A DNA stretch of 64,000 nucleotides from Sympetrum striolatum (Eukaryota > Arthropoda > Insecta > Odonata > Libellulidae), in the NCBI GenBank assembly GCA_947579665.1, contig OX388350.1:28863393-28927392 (forward strand), given 5' to 3'. The position numbers were made by a program, and so were the translations under genes. Position 1 is the stretch's first letter. Each line of letters begins with the position of its first letter. Under the pieces are notes generated by a model. That model was not told where the DNA came from. It saw only the letters and a list, made by a program, of their open reading frames with translations, and did not search any database. Of the stretch, positions 46,101 to 58,699 are shown piece after piece.

Positions 46101-48379
46101 CTTTCGAAAGTGTGCCGTAAATTGTATCCGTATGCGAACGCACTAAAATCTGGGAGAAGTCATAACCGTAAGGTAGCTCTTGGTAGTATTTCATCTGTGG
46201 TAATATTGCCCCCGTTTAATCTAGATCTACTGCAACCTTGAAAAAAGGTTGGGTTCCAACGTTTAAAGTCTAAGTAAATTAAAGGTATGCCACTGGAATA
46301 TTCTACTTTGATGTATGATAAAAGACTAAGATATGAACATGGTTGCGACTAAAAAGTATCCATGTCCATCGCTGCACATAAATGTAGCATAAAACTTTGG
46401 AAAATACATCGCACATCTTAACGAATTACCCTTATTTCCACGGAAAACTTGATAAAGGATTAGATTTGTAGGAGTTAATTACATACCACTTGATAAATGA
46501 AGAATTAGATTACATATAACGATATATGCATATATTATGGAAGAAGTAATACAAGAGGACGTGAACTCTAAATGTACATGTTTTTTGATTTTTGCTGTAA
46601 TATAAAAGATACTTCAGATTATAGTGAAACATAATGTTTATGTTTCCATGTAATTCCGTTAGTTGGAGTATCATAATGCATGGTTATATGAGGAGTGACT
46701 ATGCACACAAATTTTTCAGATAACGATTTTCTCACTGTTTTAGTCCCGACTCACGAATACGGATGCAGTTAACAAATGTTTTCGAGGGTTCTCGCGTTTA
46801 TAGTCGTGCATAATAAATTCATAGGCGACCGAAACAAAAGGAATCTTCCCATCCTTTCATGAATAAAAATGAACTTGGTAGCTTTTAGGTAGTGTTTGTC
46901 AGTTCTGCTTAGAGTTTAAAAATAAAAGGGAAACTTTGTTTTGGCTATCAGGTATAAAGCTAGTGCTATCGTCTTTTTAACTCAGTTTTACTTACATATA
47001 TTAGGTCAATGGTGTTTTCGGCAGGGCAAAAATGGATCTTATACATTTTGAGAAATGGAATAGGGGACTTCGCAAGTTGTGTTGTTTACTTGCTTTTTCA
47101 GCTTCGTCTTTCCCGAAAAAAATTTGTAAAATTCTTACCATGCCTTTTTTTATTTTCGTAAGATCGACTTTCTTATGCGACCGAATTAGTAAACTTATTA
47201 TTTTTAATATACCTTCTTTTAAACGCATGGGATTTTTCAGATTGGAAAGTTACCGGAAATTTGTCCATTTCCAAGTGAGAAAATATACCTATCCCTCAAA
47301 ATCGATAATAATTCAATAGAATAAATCACTAACGGAGAAGTTCTGCCCACCAATATAAAGACTGCTCACTCTAGCTGAAGCAACACTCTTATAGGAGCAA
47401 TAATCATTCCATTTCATTCTTTACTCTCTGTTGCAGAAATGCTTCGTGTCAAGTAAAAGTCAAACGTCTTCTGTTCTACGTCTTACGTCTATGTCTTCTG
47501 TTCTTCGTGTCAAATCCGACTGCTTTACATCTTTGATCGCTTAATGATGTCTCTACATCAATTTCAAGGTAAAATAATCGGAGCCGTGAAAATTAATCCT
47601 GAGGAACTTACTTTCCCAATTAACGATGTAGAAACATTTCTGCGATCGACTTAAATTGCCATGTGGGTGAATCTGTTTCAACGAAGAAGCTATCGAGCTC
47701 AGTAAATGTAGGAAACAGGTTTTAGAGAAAGAAACAATCTTTAGGGCCAGTATATGCAGCGAGCTCAGTAATTCATTTAATATTTAAATTCTTAAACTTC
47801 AAAAAAACATTTCTCCAAAAGGAATTTTGTGTTCTGAAATTGACGAATGAGATATCGCAGACTCAGACTTATGAGATATTTCAGACTTCTGAAATTATAG
47901 CTAATAAAATCTACATATTATAACTCTTATCAAAGCTGGGAGGTTTAAATATTTTCTAGGATTTTCCTTCTAATAATGCTAGCAACATCCTTTACTGTTA
48001 CTTTCTTATAAAAATGCTAAGTTCTCATTTCAATTATCATTCCTCTCGGATTAAATTGCACCTCTCGTTCTGTTTTTAGTCCATTTAATGCCCTCATCCA
48101 GCTTCTTCATGCAAGTAAAATAACTCTGATTTTCTTTCCTCATAATCTATTCAGAATACTAAGGCATCCCCTCGAGGGTGAAATATCTACCGTAATCACA
48201 CTCCGACATTTTTATCGACGCGCTATGCCTCGCATTATAATGAGACCTACGAAAGACTAGTCGCAAGACGCGCACCGCGGAAACAAAAAAAAACCCGACT
48301 TTTTCCAACAATCAATAACCCCGCGCACCGAACACCTCTTCCCTCATTTCCCGCATTCCTAGAGATTCACAAAAAGTCC
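46101..48379. other. AT-rich stretch, nothing recognised
   Basis: No gene, RNA or transposon recognised. At 47,465-47,510 the words GTCTTCTGTTCT and ACGTCT recur in a small imperfect local repeat. Confidence 0.55.
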
Positions 48380-48715
48380 ACTCAAGATGGCGCTCTTATT
48401 TAGTTTGTCATTAAAATTTCGTATCTCCTCTCAATCAATCTCGGCTCGCCTCACTACCTCGCTCCCATCCCGGGAATATAAATCCTTTTTTATACCCTCC
48501 ATCCATCTCCGGGCGGCTTTCCTTTCCCCCGCCTCCCCCCGCCCCCAATCCCCCGCCCCTCCTACCTCCATTACCGTCCCCTTTTACTCTCCTCTACTTC
48601 CATCGCTCCTCCCCATCGTCCCCTCCCCTTCCCTCTAACATCTCATCCACCGCCGCCTCTGTCTCCCCGCCCCCAACCGCCCCCCACCTCCACCCTTCCA
48701 TTCCCCTTGCACGCC
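48380..48715 (+). promoter_or_regulatory. Long C/T-rich tract upstream of a candidate promoter
   Basis: From about 48,490 to 48,710 the plus strand is almost entirely C and T with runs of up to 6 C, broken by few purines. Such tracts can adopt triplex (H-DNA) or i-motif structures and are common near promoters. It ends about 90 bp before a TATA-like box. AAGATGGCGCT at 48,384-48,394 resembles a YY1/Pho site. Confidence 0.35.
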
Positions 48716-48801
48716 ACTACCGCCTCCTATAGGGGCAGACTTGTCCGCTACCGCCGCCCGATCAAAAGCTTCTAGGTAAGGCTTGAGTTCGGAAGTGGTT
48801 T

Positions 48802-48807
48802 TATAAA
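48802..48807 (+). promoter_or_regulatory. TATA-like box
   Basis: TATAAA within GGTTTTATAAAGC, a good TATA match in otherwise GC-rich DNA. A start site would be expected near 48,830-48,835; no strong arthropod TCAGT initiator lies there, which weakens the call. Confidence 0.3.
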
Positions 48808-48829
48808 GCTCCCGCTCTCCTGCATCGCG

Positions 48830-50171
48830 AGTTCCCAGCAGCCGTAGTATCGTGGGTCGGAGAGCCGTGGAGTCGTACACCATCGTTCGATGTACGCACC
48901 AGTGAGCGTTGGATCTAGTTTGGTGGTCTAATGAAACTGTTTCGCCACAGAATTGGACTTTGTGTCGCTCTGGAGCAAGTGTACACCAGAAGGAAGAATT
49001 GCCCGCGGTGAGAATCTCTTCTGGAACCTTGAGAGGCTTCGGCGTTTGCGGAGGACAGTGCCTTATTCCTCTTCATCGAAAGGAGATCCGCGAATTCTTC
49101 GTGGATCGTTTATTTTCGGCGATCCCGCGGAGTTGGCACCCCTGCAGAGCACTCCTAGCGTGCAAGGTGCCTTTGCGGAGAGGGTGGCGGGGGTGGGGGA
49201 GAAGCTAGCGGGGGTGGGATAGCGGGAGGGTGGGTGACCCACAGGGACTGAGATGAGTTAGTGGGGGGATGTAGGGAAGGGTTGGGATGCGTGCTCGTCG
49301 CTAACCTATTCACCGAAGACGCCATTGTCAACCCGCCGGAGGGAATTTGGCCGAATCGCCGCTAGAATCTCGTCTATCGGACACTAGATGTAAGTTCCCA
49401 TGCGGGCCGATGCTCACGCATGAGCTGGACTACGCGAGTGATGTTTGCGTGTCGTTTACGCGCGTGTCGGTGCTATTCATGTCTCAGCCGCGGACGTGTG
49501 GTGGAGCAAGGCGTGAGATGACCTGAAGGTTTCGGGTCGCATCTACGCAGCGAGCGTCGGAAGCTGTGCGGAGAGGAATCCGAGCGGAAAGAAATTCGGG
49601 CGGACCTAGTACGCTGCCTTGCGGGACCTCCTGTTTTGCACTCCTGTCTCATTTGCATGCAACTTGGGGTGTTCTCCCTTTCATCGCGTATTGCCAAACT
49701 GCTTTGCTCTCTTCAAAGCACGTGGTACCTCCTCTTTTGTCATCCAGTGAGTGAAGAAAGAAACGCCGCGTAGATAGCAGGCTGACAGAACTTATTGTGA
49801 CAAGTTCATTGGTGCTCCTCCACTGTGAAATTCCGCGCAAAAACAGGTCTTTTTCTCGAGGGCACCAACTTTTATCAAGTATCCTCCTCGAGAGGGAGAT
49901 ATCCACTGTTCTTGATTCAGAGGATGCTCGAAGGGACGGTAGTGGGGCCCATAAGGATTTGAACCGTGTGAAGTTGTGTGAAAAGTGCTTTGTTTTTGTT
50001 GTTGTTCGGATAGTTGTGTTTTTGAATCGGGACTTGCGTCCCGCGTTGTGAGAGCAGGAGAGCTCACTCACTCCATCCGTGGGAGGAAGGACTCCTTAGG
50101 TTGCCCTCTCGGAGGTTCGTGGGCGACGCCCAAGAGGCGGCAGGAGCAGCCGGCTTTCTCGACCCGCCAAG
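48830..50171 (+). other. Candidate noncoding first exon, unproven
   Basis: About 1.3 kb of GC-rich, CG-containing DNA downstream of the TATA-like box. It ends at a strong 5' splice-donor match, CCAAG|GTGAGC (exon end 50,171). After the donor comes a C/T-rich run and then AT-rich DNA typical of this window's noncoding sequence. Many short ATG frames and no long conserved frame make it a leader rather than coding exon if transcribed. Frames of 140 and 105 codons here lack an ATG start or any domain. Alternatives are an enhancer or an unrelated GC island. Earlier donor-like sites (TAG|GTAAGG at about 48,776; GCG|GTGAGA at about 49,007) allow other exon models. Confidence 0.3.
49210..49234 (+). 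other. G-quadruplex motif
   Basis: Five runs of at least three G (49,210-214, 216-218, 224-226, 228-230, 232-234) separated by loops of 1, 5, 1 and 1 bases: a canonical G4 pattern on the plus strand. More G-runs lie just upstream (49,182-49,199). It lies inside the candidate first exon, so a transcript would carry it in RNA. Confidence 0.75.
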
Positions 50172-53099
50172 GTGAGCGGCAGAAGCATCTTTCGTCCCCC
50201 ACACTCCTTCCTCACTCGCTCTTCCCTGTTTCCCCTCGCCTCCCCAGCGTCCCATCATTCTTTTCCCCCACTCCCGTCCTGATACGCTGTTCCATCTCGT
50301 AGCGGGGTTGCCAACTTTTGAAAAAGTATAACGAACGATACAATTTTTGAATTTTGTTTTTCGTTCTCCCCGTAAATTGCTTTTTGGGAGTACCTCAGCG
50401 TATAAAAATATTTGCTGATTTTTTTCGTTATAAAATGATACGTTCTGATCAATCTCTTAGTAGGACCACAATGTTTACACTCATTCGTATTGAGTTAATT
50501 TATCAACAATTTTTCATATAAGTAGCTAAAATAAGTTATGGATACAGTTAATCATATTACCTTGGCCGATTAGAGATACTCATTACCATATCAAGTCAAT
50601 TCCTCATTCAAAGAGCTTACATTCTAAAGTTCTATAGTTTTAAATTTTAGATTTCTAAGATTGGATATGACATTGAATTAAAAATCAATTTTAGATTCTA
50701 CTCTATCAAATAGTACATATTTAATGGAAAATGTATTATTTATTAGCTTTACTACTTTTTACTTATCGGTATACTCTTTCATAGACAAGATTTGCAGGTA
50801 TATTGTCTTTGGTGCTAATCCTTTTTTAGTAGAAGTGGAAGGTCATCACTAGGCTTATAGTAATTGATTTGTTCTCATAGATTCTTTTCATCTTTACTGA
50901 TGAGAATGACTTTAAAGATTTATCATCTTGCTTTCATTCGTTATGTTATCTATCTCGGTTGTTTTGACTATAGTCTTATATTCCGTTATATTATCAATGC
51001 ACTGTCGTGTGTCAATTATAACACTAAAGAACAGTAAAAAATCGTCTTTGAATCGTTAGCAAGGCAAATCTATACTTTTCTATCCATGCTTTCTAACTTA
51101 AAATTTTTGTAAACATGTATTAAGATGGTATAAACCCATCTTCTTATTTTCGTCTTGTCATTCTGTTGATTTACTTAGAATAACTTTTAGTTTTTCAGTA
51201 AATATGTAACGAGTGTTATGCTATTACTTAAATTATAGGTTAAGGCTACTTTGCGTCATAGTTTGAAGTCGTAAGAAGTTTATTAAAACGTCTTGAAATA
51301 GATATATAAAAAAATAACGTGAGCTAGATCCACCAACTATAAAATTCTGTATATTTTTCAATAGTCATAATTGCGTTTTGGAATGATATTTTAGGTTAAT
51401 TACTGCTATTAATTGCAATTTCATATAATTTCTAATAATAATGCTTAGGAAATATTTATATAATTATAAATTTTGCATCTCCTGTAGTTTCTGTAGTAAT
51501 GCATGAATCTTAACTAATAATGAATGGCATGATTTGCTAAAAATCTTATTCCACATTGTTTTGACGTTACAATTCATCTCAAAATAATTGAGTGTATATA
51601 AAAAGAGGGATGTAGAAAAATTACCATTGAGATACTTAAGGATTTCCTTTTCTCGTGCTGCTTCTGAGATTACTCCGCGGAATGCCCAGTAGAGCCACGG
51701 GGGAGTATTTTCACCTGACGCACTCCTAGCAAAGAGAGCTCCGATTCCGGAACCAGTGGCAATCTTACGTACAATCGTCTCCTATTTTTCCTCCCCTTGA
51801 TATTCCCCAACCACTCTCTTGACGTGATTGACGGCACTGCGATAATTCTTCCCTTCTGCACGCGCACCCTTTGTCGCTTCAACAGTGTCGCATCGTGACA
51901 GAACCCCTTTAATTCCTCCATTTGTTTTTAGCGAGTCCAAAGGGCTTCCTGTAAATCAATCCCAACGCACGGGAGTGTTTGCTTCTTCATATTCGCTAGT
52001 TTATTCGATTCCCTTCATTTGCGAAGCGAGCCTCGATTTGTGCAACACACTTTCCGAATGCGCCAATTGGAGAACCGTGCGGCGGCACTTGTTTGTTCGA
52101 CACCTTTTGAAGTGCGCAGTAAGGTGTTGGGTCAGACGCAGTTCGAGGACTGGCGCATTAACATATTTAATTGTGGTCAAACAGAACTTCTGGTTCAAAT
52201 AGACGCATGCTTCCGCAATGGGGGATTCTTAGAGAATATGTGTTCCTATCAAATTAGCAATCTTTAGTGTCACTGTTTTACCATTCCCTCATGTGGACTA
52301 TTTAGCAATTTTATTTATGACGACGTTTCTATCTAAGGAGGAACATAATATTATCACAATTAGGATAAATTGGTATTATATGACAGTATAAGTTATTTAG
52401 CTAACACATAGGATTTTAATAATATGATTAATCGATCCCGGCGATATATGGTGGAACTTATCTACGATTAGTAGAATTAAACACAATCTGACTAAGTCCA
52501 CAGTTCTTCAATAAACTGAGGACATAGATTGTATTTTATTCTTTTAATATAAGGATTTCATTTTGTTGTTTTCCTATTTATACTATAATCTACGTATCTT
52601 TGAAATTTATATTTTAACTGAGAGAGGAAACTGAAAATGCTCTGTCGTTGTTTATATGATTTTTCATAGGATTTTGTAAACTTGCTCACAAAGAATTTTA
52701 AATATGATTAGTAATATCAAGTCAGTTATCATCGTGATAGTTATCTTCATCAATTCATTAAGAAGTTACGCGTATTGATATTTACTGAAATTCACCTCTA
52801 CTCACCTTAGAGAATAATACTATTAACTAGGATTCTACCTTTACTACAGAAAATCTTTATTATAAACTCAGTATGATCTGGAGTGTTTATCATGTTTATG
52901 TTAATGTTTAAATGTAGTATTATATTCGACAAATATTTTTTAAATATGACTATGGTTTCAAATCTAAACTCCTCGGGTTATCATCAGGTCAATTATGAAA
53001 AAATTCTTTTAGAAGTTTCGCAAAATCGATAGCTGCAATTTCAAGCATATCACCATTTACACCACCGCTTTAATATTGCGCTCCGACACTTCGTATGCA
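50172..53099. other. Mostly AT-rich stretch, candidate intron
   Basis: Starts with a C/T-rich run (50,190-50,300), then AT-rich DNA. If 50,171 is a true exon end this is the start of an intron. A GC-richer patch at 51,660-52,200 holds overlapping open frames of 65-105 codons on both strands with no recognisable domain. Confidence 0.45.
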
Positions 53100-54000
53100 T
53101 GACGCAGAATTATTCTCTGCTGCAAGCGTCAGTAGTTCTCCATACACCACCGCGTGGGCGGTGAACTTATTTCGAAGGACAGCATATGGTAAAAGTGGGC
53201 GCGACTCAGAATTCCGGAGATCTCTAGACTAGATAGTCGACTTTTCAAAATTTCTCCCCGTTGTTATTTCATCTGAATATTGCTTCATATGATCAGCGAG
53301 AATTTACTAGAATGGAAGACGGAAAACGTTGAAGGCTTAGCTCTGAGAGGCTCCAAAGATCCCCACTCGGAAACTGCAGCGATGAGCAAGTGATCTGATA
53401 ACCAGACGCCGGCGATAGCCTCTTCGCGGACGAGAGGATTCGAGATCGGTCGGCGGGATTAGATTTTAGTTGATGAATCACATCGAGGAATGTGAAATAA
53501 AAGTCCTTTGAGGGAAGGATCGTGCCCTCGCTGTGGGGTTAATGCGCGCCGAGATGATCGGAAGAGGAATATGAGAGGGGCAGTGCATTTCCCACCGCAG
53601 CCTCACGATCCTTCGTTTCAGCCTCGAGCTGAAAGCGACCCAGAAACGTCCGAAGTGGAGTGTTGGGATCGATGGGGTGAGCGGTGGACTGAACGGTCAC
53701 TGGCCCCCTCTTGGCCGTTCGATAGAATTCCAGCGCTGACCGATGAGAACTCCGTCGTGATCCTTGCTTCACCGCGGAGCGATGCGGTTTCCACTGAATA
53801 CTCCGTATTTATTTTAGCAAAACGCGGTTCTGCTCCAGCGATTACCGGTGCTCTGAGGTATCCATGGCGGGGAGAAATCCGAGCGGTGGATGTATATCTT
53901 ATTCCTCCGAGGAAAATTTCCCCTTTGAAACCGATTGTTATTGGATGGGAAGTTGGCTTTTTAAAAAATGGTGCCTTCTGCTGTTGCACCGTGGATTTTC
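53100..54000. other. GC-richer island, no gene identified
   Basis: A 191-codon plus-strand frame spans 53,508-54,083, but it opens with TTG and has no recognisable domain. The minus strand is open over 123 codons in the same DNA. The stop-poor state of both strands reflects composition. No promoter motif stands out. Confidence 0.4.
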
Positions 54001-56189
54001 TCTTAATCTATGAGAAAACATTGCTCACTTTGTTGAGTTTATATAATTTTAATATTAACTTCCTAGTGTTCTTTACCATTTAATATCATTAGGTAATGAC
54101 CAAAACTGGAATAATTGGATTGAGTTTCAGTTTATTACCCGATAATCTTAAATGGTAAGGAGGTTTTGGTCAGTTTGATTAAAATTATGATTTGAACTCA
54201 GCAAGGTGTTTACCAGTTGCTGCCTTTCTTTAAATTTCGTACCATTTCCATCGATATCTTCTGCTCCATGTAATATTTAATGTGTCCAAATGAGAAAAGG
54301 GGATGTTTTATTTTGTTATACATTAAGTAATTCATAACCATAATTTCGGAAATTCTAATTATTTTATCTAGCCTCAATCACACAGCAGCATCATTAGCTG
54401 GTGATGTACGCAAATTTTGAATCTAGATTGTGCTTTATTTCGGTGTCACTAGCGGAAGGTAGTGGTTCTGGATATAAGACGTAATTCGAGAAGAAGAAAA
54501 TAGTCCATTTATTAAACAATGTTGAAATTTTGCATTAATTCATCTATATCATCATCTTGATAGGTTTCTAAACTTCCAACTCCATGTTATAACTGTTCTA
54601 CAGATGGCTTGACTTTTGTTGGACATTTACTCGTCTTGGAATGACATCTTAACATTTGAATGATCAATTTGCCATTCCGCTTCCTTGTTATCTTCGTCTC
54701 CATCATCAGAGTCATGCTGTAATGAAAATCGAATTTCATCTCGAAACACGCTTTCAAATTTAAGTGAAAGGTGTCCCATAATCGCCATTGGAGCGTGTGT
54801 GTTTAACATAAATGTTAGATGGTTTGAGATGTGGTTTTATTAATTTTCTGCTGAGAACAGCGTGTTTCTCGGTACGCTCGTGACTTCCCTGCATCACGGA
54901 TTGCGCTACCTTCGGGCGTTGAAATTTCCGAGACGGTCCCTTTTCTTTGTGGTCTCGGAGAGATTGCTTTATTGCCTTTAAGCTGTTACAACGAATAAAC
55001 CATTTATCTCGCTCCAGTTTTGACTGAGGGAGTGAAATGTTTCTCTTCCGGAGTTCTAGATATGGAATCCATGACGTCCACTCGAGTTATTAGTTAAGCC
55101 CCAGGGGGAATGAGAAACCTATCCTCCGAGTGTTTTCGCAACGAAGAATCAATGCTTTCTATTCTCTAAAATTAAATTTCGCAGCGTATGTTGTGCTGGG
55201 TAAACTGACACCGAGATAGCTTAATTATTGCCCAACGAGGGTCGCAAGGGAGGGGTCGAGTAATATTGCTTCCATGGGAAAAGGTATGCAGCGAAACGAA
55301 TCCGCTGAGATTGGCGTACGCGAATTCCATTGAATATCGAACGGAACTCATCGATGAGAAAATATTGCGAAGCTGGCACTTAACCGTAACAACTGTGTGA
55401 TATAGAATCCGCCTTTCACTGCATCGATGAAATTGAATCTCTGCTTATTACGGAACCTGCGAGGTCTCTCCATCATGGTCATTTGCGAGAATAATATGCG
55501 GAGCATTTTTATTCACTTCGATACAGTTATTCGGTTTCTGTTTCTTTTACCATGGAAGTTGATAAATTACCATGTCCTGGGTTGAATTACTAGGTTGATA
55601 AATGAGACGATAATTTTTTCTTCCATTTTTGTATTGCGATACTATTTCAAATACACAGTAATGAGAAGTCGTAAGATCGCTTCAAGGTGGTAATTTATAT
55701 CTATGATGTTGGGAAACGAAACATTGGTAGAGCTTTGTAAAAATCAATATGAGAAGTATCCTTGTGGAGGAAAATGAAGGTTTTATCATCGTGTACTGCG
55801 CAACATTTAATTTATGTATATCTTAATAGATTTTGTAGTCGTGAGATTTTTTCATGAAATGTTTCTTTAAGATTATCATATATTTCGCTTTTTTTGGAAA
55901 CTAACTCCTTGGGTACCTCAAAGATTTTCTGGAATATAAATGAGAACATACTAAATGTTTTATACGGACTCTATAAAAAATATATTGAGCATTTTAAAAT
56001 ATATCAAGTGAGCTTCCGTTTGCACCAACAAATCTCAATAAGTAATCCTCTTTTAGAGTAATCGTAACGCAAAAATATTTGAACCGTTACTGATGCTCTT
56101 CATTTAATCCAGTTCTCGATACAGAACTTGAACAAAAATTATAGCCCTATATTTTTCTGGCGAATAAGTTTAGTCGATCCTGGTAATGA
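54001..56189. other. Stretch without recognised features
   Basis: AT-rich, with a moderately GC-richer part at 54,840-55,500. No gene, RNA or repeat recognised. Confidence 0.55.
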
Positions 56190-56960
56190 AATTTGTTGTA
56201 CAATGGACAAGTTTTTAATAAGAGCACTTTTATACCATCATCGAGGTCCAGGGACTTCCTTTTCTCTCCCCCAATATTTTTATTCCATCTCATTCCTCGG
56301 TGGCAGCCTTTGAAGGCGCTGCAACTTTATCGCCTCTGTCGTCGATCCATTTGTAATTCGCATTCTTCCGCCATATCCTTTATGCCCTCGTCTGTGGCAG
56401 CTCTTTATTCTCGCCCGACACCCACTCATCTCGCCCGCCCACCCTCACCTCTTTGGGCCTCCCACTGCGTCGCCAATCCGACCGACACGACTACCAGTCT
56501 TCTTTGGAGACCCCCGGGAGACACACTTGCCAACCGCTCGAAAATTTACGTTCAATTTGCGCACCGAGCTCTCAGAAATATAAAACGCCCATCTCTGTAC
56601 CACTCATACCTTCGCTTTCTTTCTCCGCCGCCTCGGCTCCTGAAACTTATTGCTATTTACGACCCTTTGGGAGGCTGCGGAGGATTTCACCTTCTCTGGA
56701 ATCGAGGCATTTCTCTCCTTAACGCCCCATCCGTCCAATTGCAGGGGAGAGTGAACGGTCATATGCTGTGCTCGAGCGAACCTCCTCCTGAAGATGTGAT
56801 TTCCCTTATTCTTCCTTAACGTTGTTGCGACCATCGCGGGTCACTGTTATTCTAATGGCTCCTCAGGTTGAATTTTTTCCTCGTAAACGTTTCACAGCTC
56901 TCTTTTAAATGCGCTCTCTCGTGGGAACTCCTGGAGCATAAGGGGAAGCCTTTATGACGC
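56190..56960. other. GC-richer, C/T-biased island, no gene identified
   Basis: The plus strand is C/T-rich over 56,240-56,640. A 208-codon frame (56,193-56,819) opens with TTG, and its product is rich in Ser, Pro, Leu and Arg with no domain I recognise. An overlapping 89-codon frame supports composition rather than coding. Confidence 0.4.
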
Positions 56961-57543
56961 TCGTAAAACATATTTGCGTATCGCAGTGTTACTCTCTCCC
57001 AATAGCATTCAAAGTTGATTTGATGGCGAGAAATGTAGGCTAAAATTGTGGTAACTCAATTCAAAATGCGATCTAAAGGCTGCCACGGGTTGAAACCTTT
57101 TCATTTGGTAGGAGACACTCTCTGGATTATCTTTCTTCTTCTTCAGTGGAACGGGATCTCCAACCCTCTCTGTCCTAAGCATCTTTCTTCATCTGTGCAT
57201 ATCTCCTTCCTCCTTTCATGTAGGACAGCATACTAGTCCTTCTTCATCTCCATAGTTTACCTCTAATCTAAATAGATTATCCGATTTTTAATTACATCAT
57301 CTATACTCATACATACTTTTTCGTTAAGGCTAATATTCTTAAACCATTACGTTTATGACGATAAGGAATTTAGTAAAAATACCGCTATTGTTAGCATTCT
57401 AAAGACGATACATTGAAAAAATGAAACTACTGCAATGCTCCACTATATTGTGATAGTATGTTTAAATTTCTTGTAGAATGGATAAGACATCGTCTTATTG
57501 TTCGATCATCAAAATGTATGTAAATAGTCTGGTATTTATCGAA
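56961..57543. other. Stretch without recognised features
   Basis: No gene or repeat recognised; moderately AT-rich. Confidence 0.55.
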
Positions 57544-57709
57544 CAAAGGCGAATTCCACCAATCAGAGACCCCGGGCCCAACAACCACTTTGAGGCATCG
57601 CCAAGAGATTATTATTCTTAAATAATCAACGAAACATCCTTTCTGTGGGCCCCCTAATGGTGAGGCCCTCAGCTTGCACCTTGTGCTCCTAATGGTGAAT
57701 CCATCCCTG
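57544..57709. mobile_element. hAT-type miniature element relic
   Basis: Read inward, the right end begins CAGGGATGGATTCACCATTA and the left end CAAAGGCGAATTCCACCAAT. Both resemble the CAGGG-CGGATT-CACCATTAGG type ends of a widespread group of animal hAT elements. Inside are GGGCCC blocks (near 57,569 and 57,645) also typical of that group. Length is only 166 bp, with no transposase. The flanking 8-mers (TTATCGAA and TCTCCGGA) do not form a convincing target duplication, so this is an old or rearranged copy. Confidence 0.45.
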
Positions 57710-58699
57710 TCTCCGGAGATCCTCTACCGTCGTGATTTCATTTAAAATTAAAAGGTCAAGGTATAATCGATCTGAATCTTCGATTCCTTCGCCGGGTAAA
57801 ATAACAGGAGTTGTAATGAGATGCAAGTAGCGGGACGATGTTATTGGATGAACGGCAAAGACATGATCTCAGCAGTGCCCTCTAACGCCCGGTTGTCGAA
57901 CTCGCGTCCCGTTTACCAGATCAGAGCATCAGGCGAATAAATGACGGAGTACTTCCGTTCGGAAGTTAAAAGGAACGGTACAAGACGTTTACAGTGGCCC
58001 ATCCCAATCAGCTGCTTTGTCCGCTTACAGATCTAAATGTTTCGGCTCACTTACTTTTCGGTATAAAAAAGAAAAGGTTATAGAAAGGATAAGGGAACAG
58101 GGTGTATAAAAAAGGGTTAATCTTATAGTTAATACTATAGTTAATATTTTATCGTATTTTAAATTTGAATTATTTTTCGTTTGAAAGGAAGATTCCTAAT
58201 CATGATGATCTTTATTCTGATTCCAGATTATCAGTAATCTTCCTGTTCAATCTTTCACTGATTTGAGTGCCAATATTTATTTATTTTTATGATATTTTGT
58301 AATGGGAACAGTTGGGATATTAGCTTTTTAAAATCATACGGATTTTTTGCCTGCATTGGTAAAACAAGGTTCTATCAGGTTCTAAAATAGTTACCGGTGA
58401 AATAGTAACGTGGTAGTTATATTACCCAAGTCACCTTTTCAGTGGTATTATATGGAAGAAATATTTTCGATCTTAATCATAAATGTTTTTGATAGAAAAA
58501 GTCTTGCCCAGATAGCTTTGCCATTTATCGTAATTTTAATGATTTTTTCTAATCCTCACATTCTCGTTTCTAGTTTTCCCTCTCCACTTACCTTCGCGAT
58601 CCTTTCAATCTATAAAGCTCGATGTTTCATAAATGTTCTAACCTTATTCTATACCGTTTCCTCAACACATTTAGGCTTTCAAACGGAGCATACCCTCTA
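57710..58699. other. Stretch without recognised features
   Basis: GC-richer to about 58,050, AT-rich beyond. TATAAAAA occurs at 58,063 in no informative context. A 96-codon frame (58,410-58,700) is unrecognised. Confidence 0.5.

Noticed and set aside
53508..54083. 191-codon open frame on the plus strand with a faint internal repeat
   Set aside because: Opens with TTG, the minus strand is also open over 123 codons, and the last third is AT-driven. No domain, promoter or splice support.
56193..56819. 208-codon open frame on the plus strand
   Set aside because: Opens with TTG; product is Ser/Pro/Leu/Arg-rich as expected from a C/T-rich tract; no domain.
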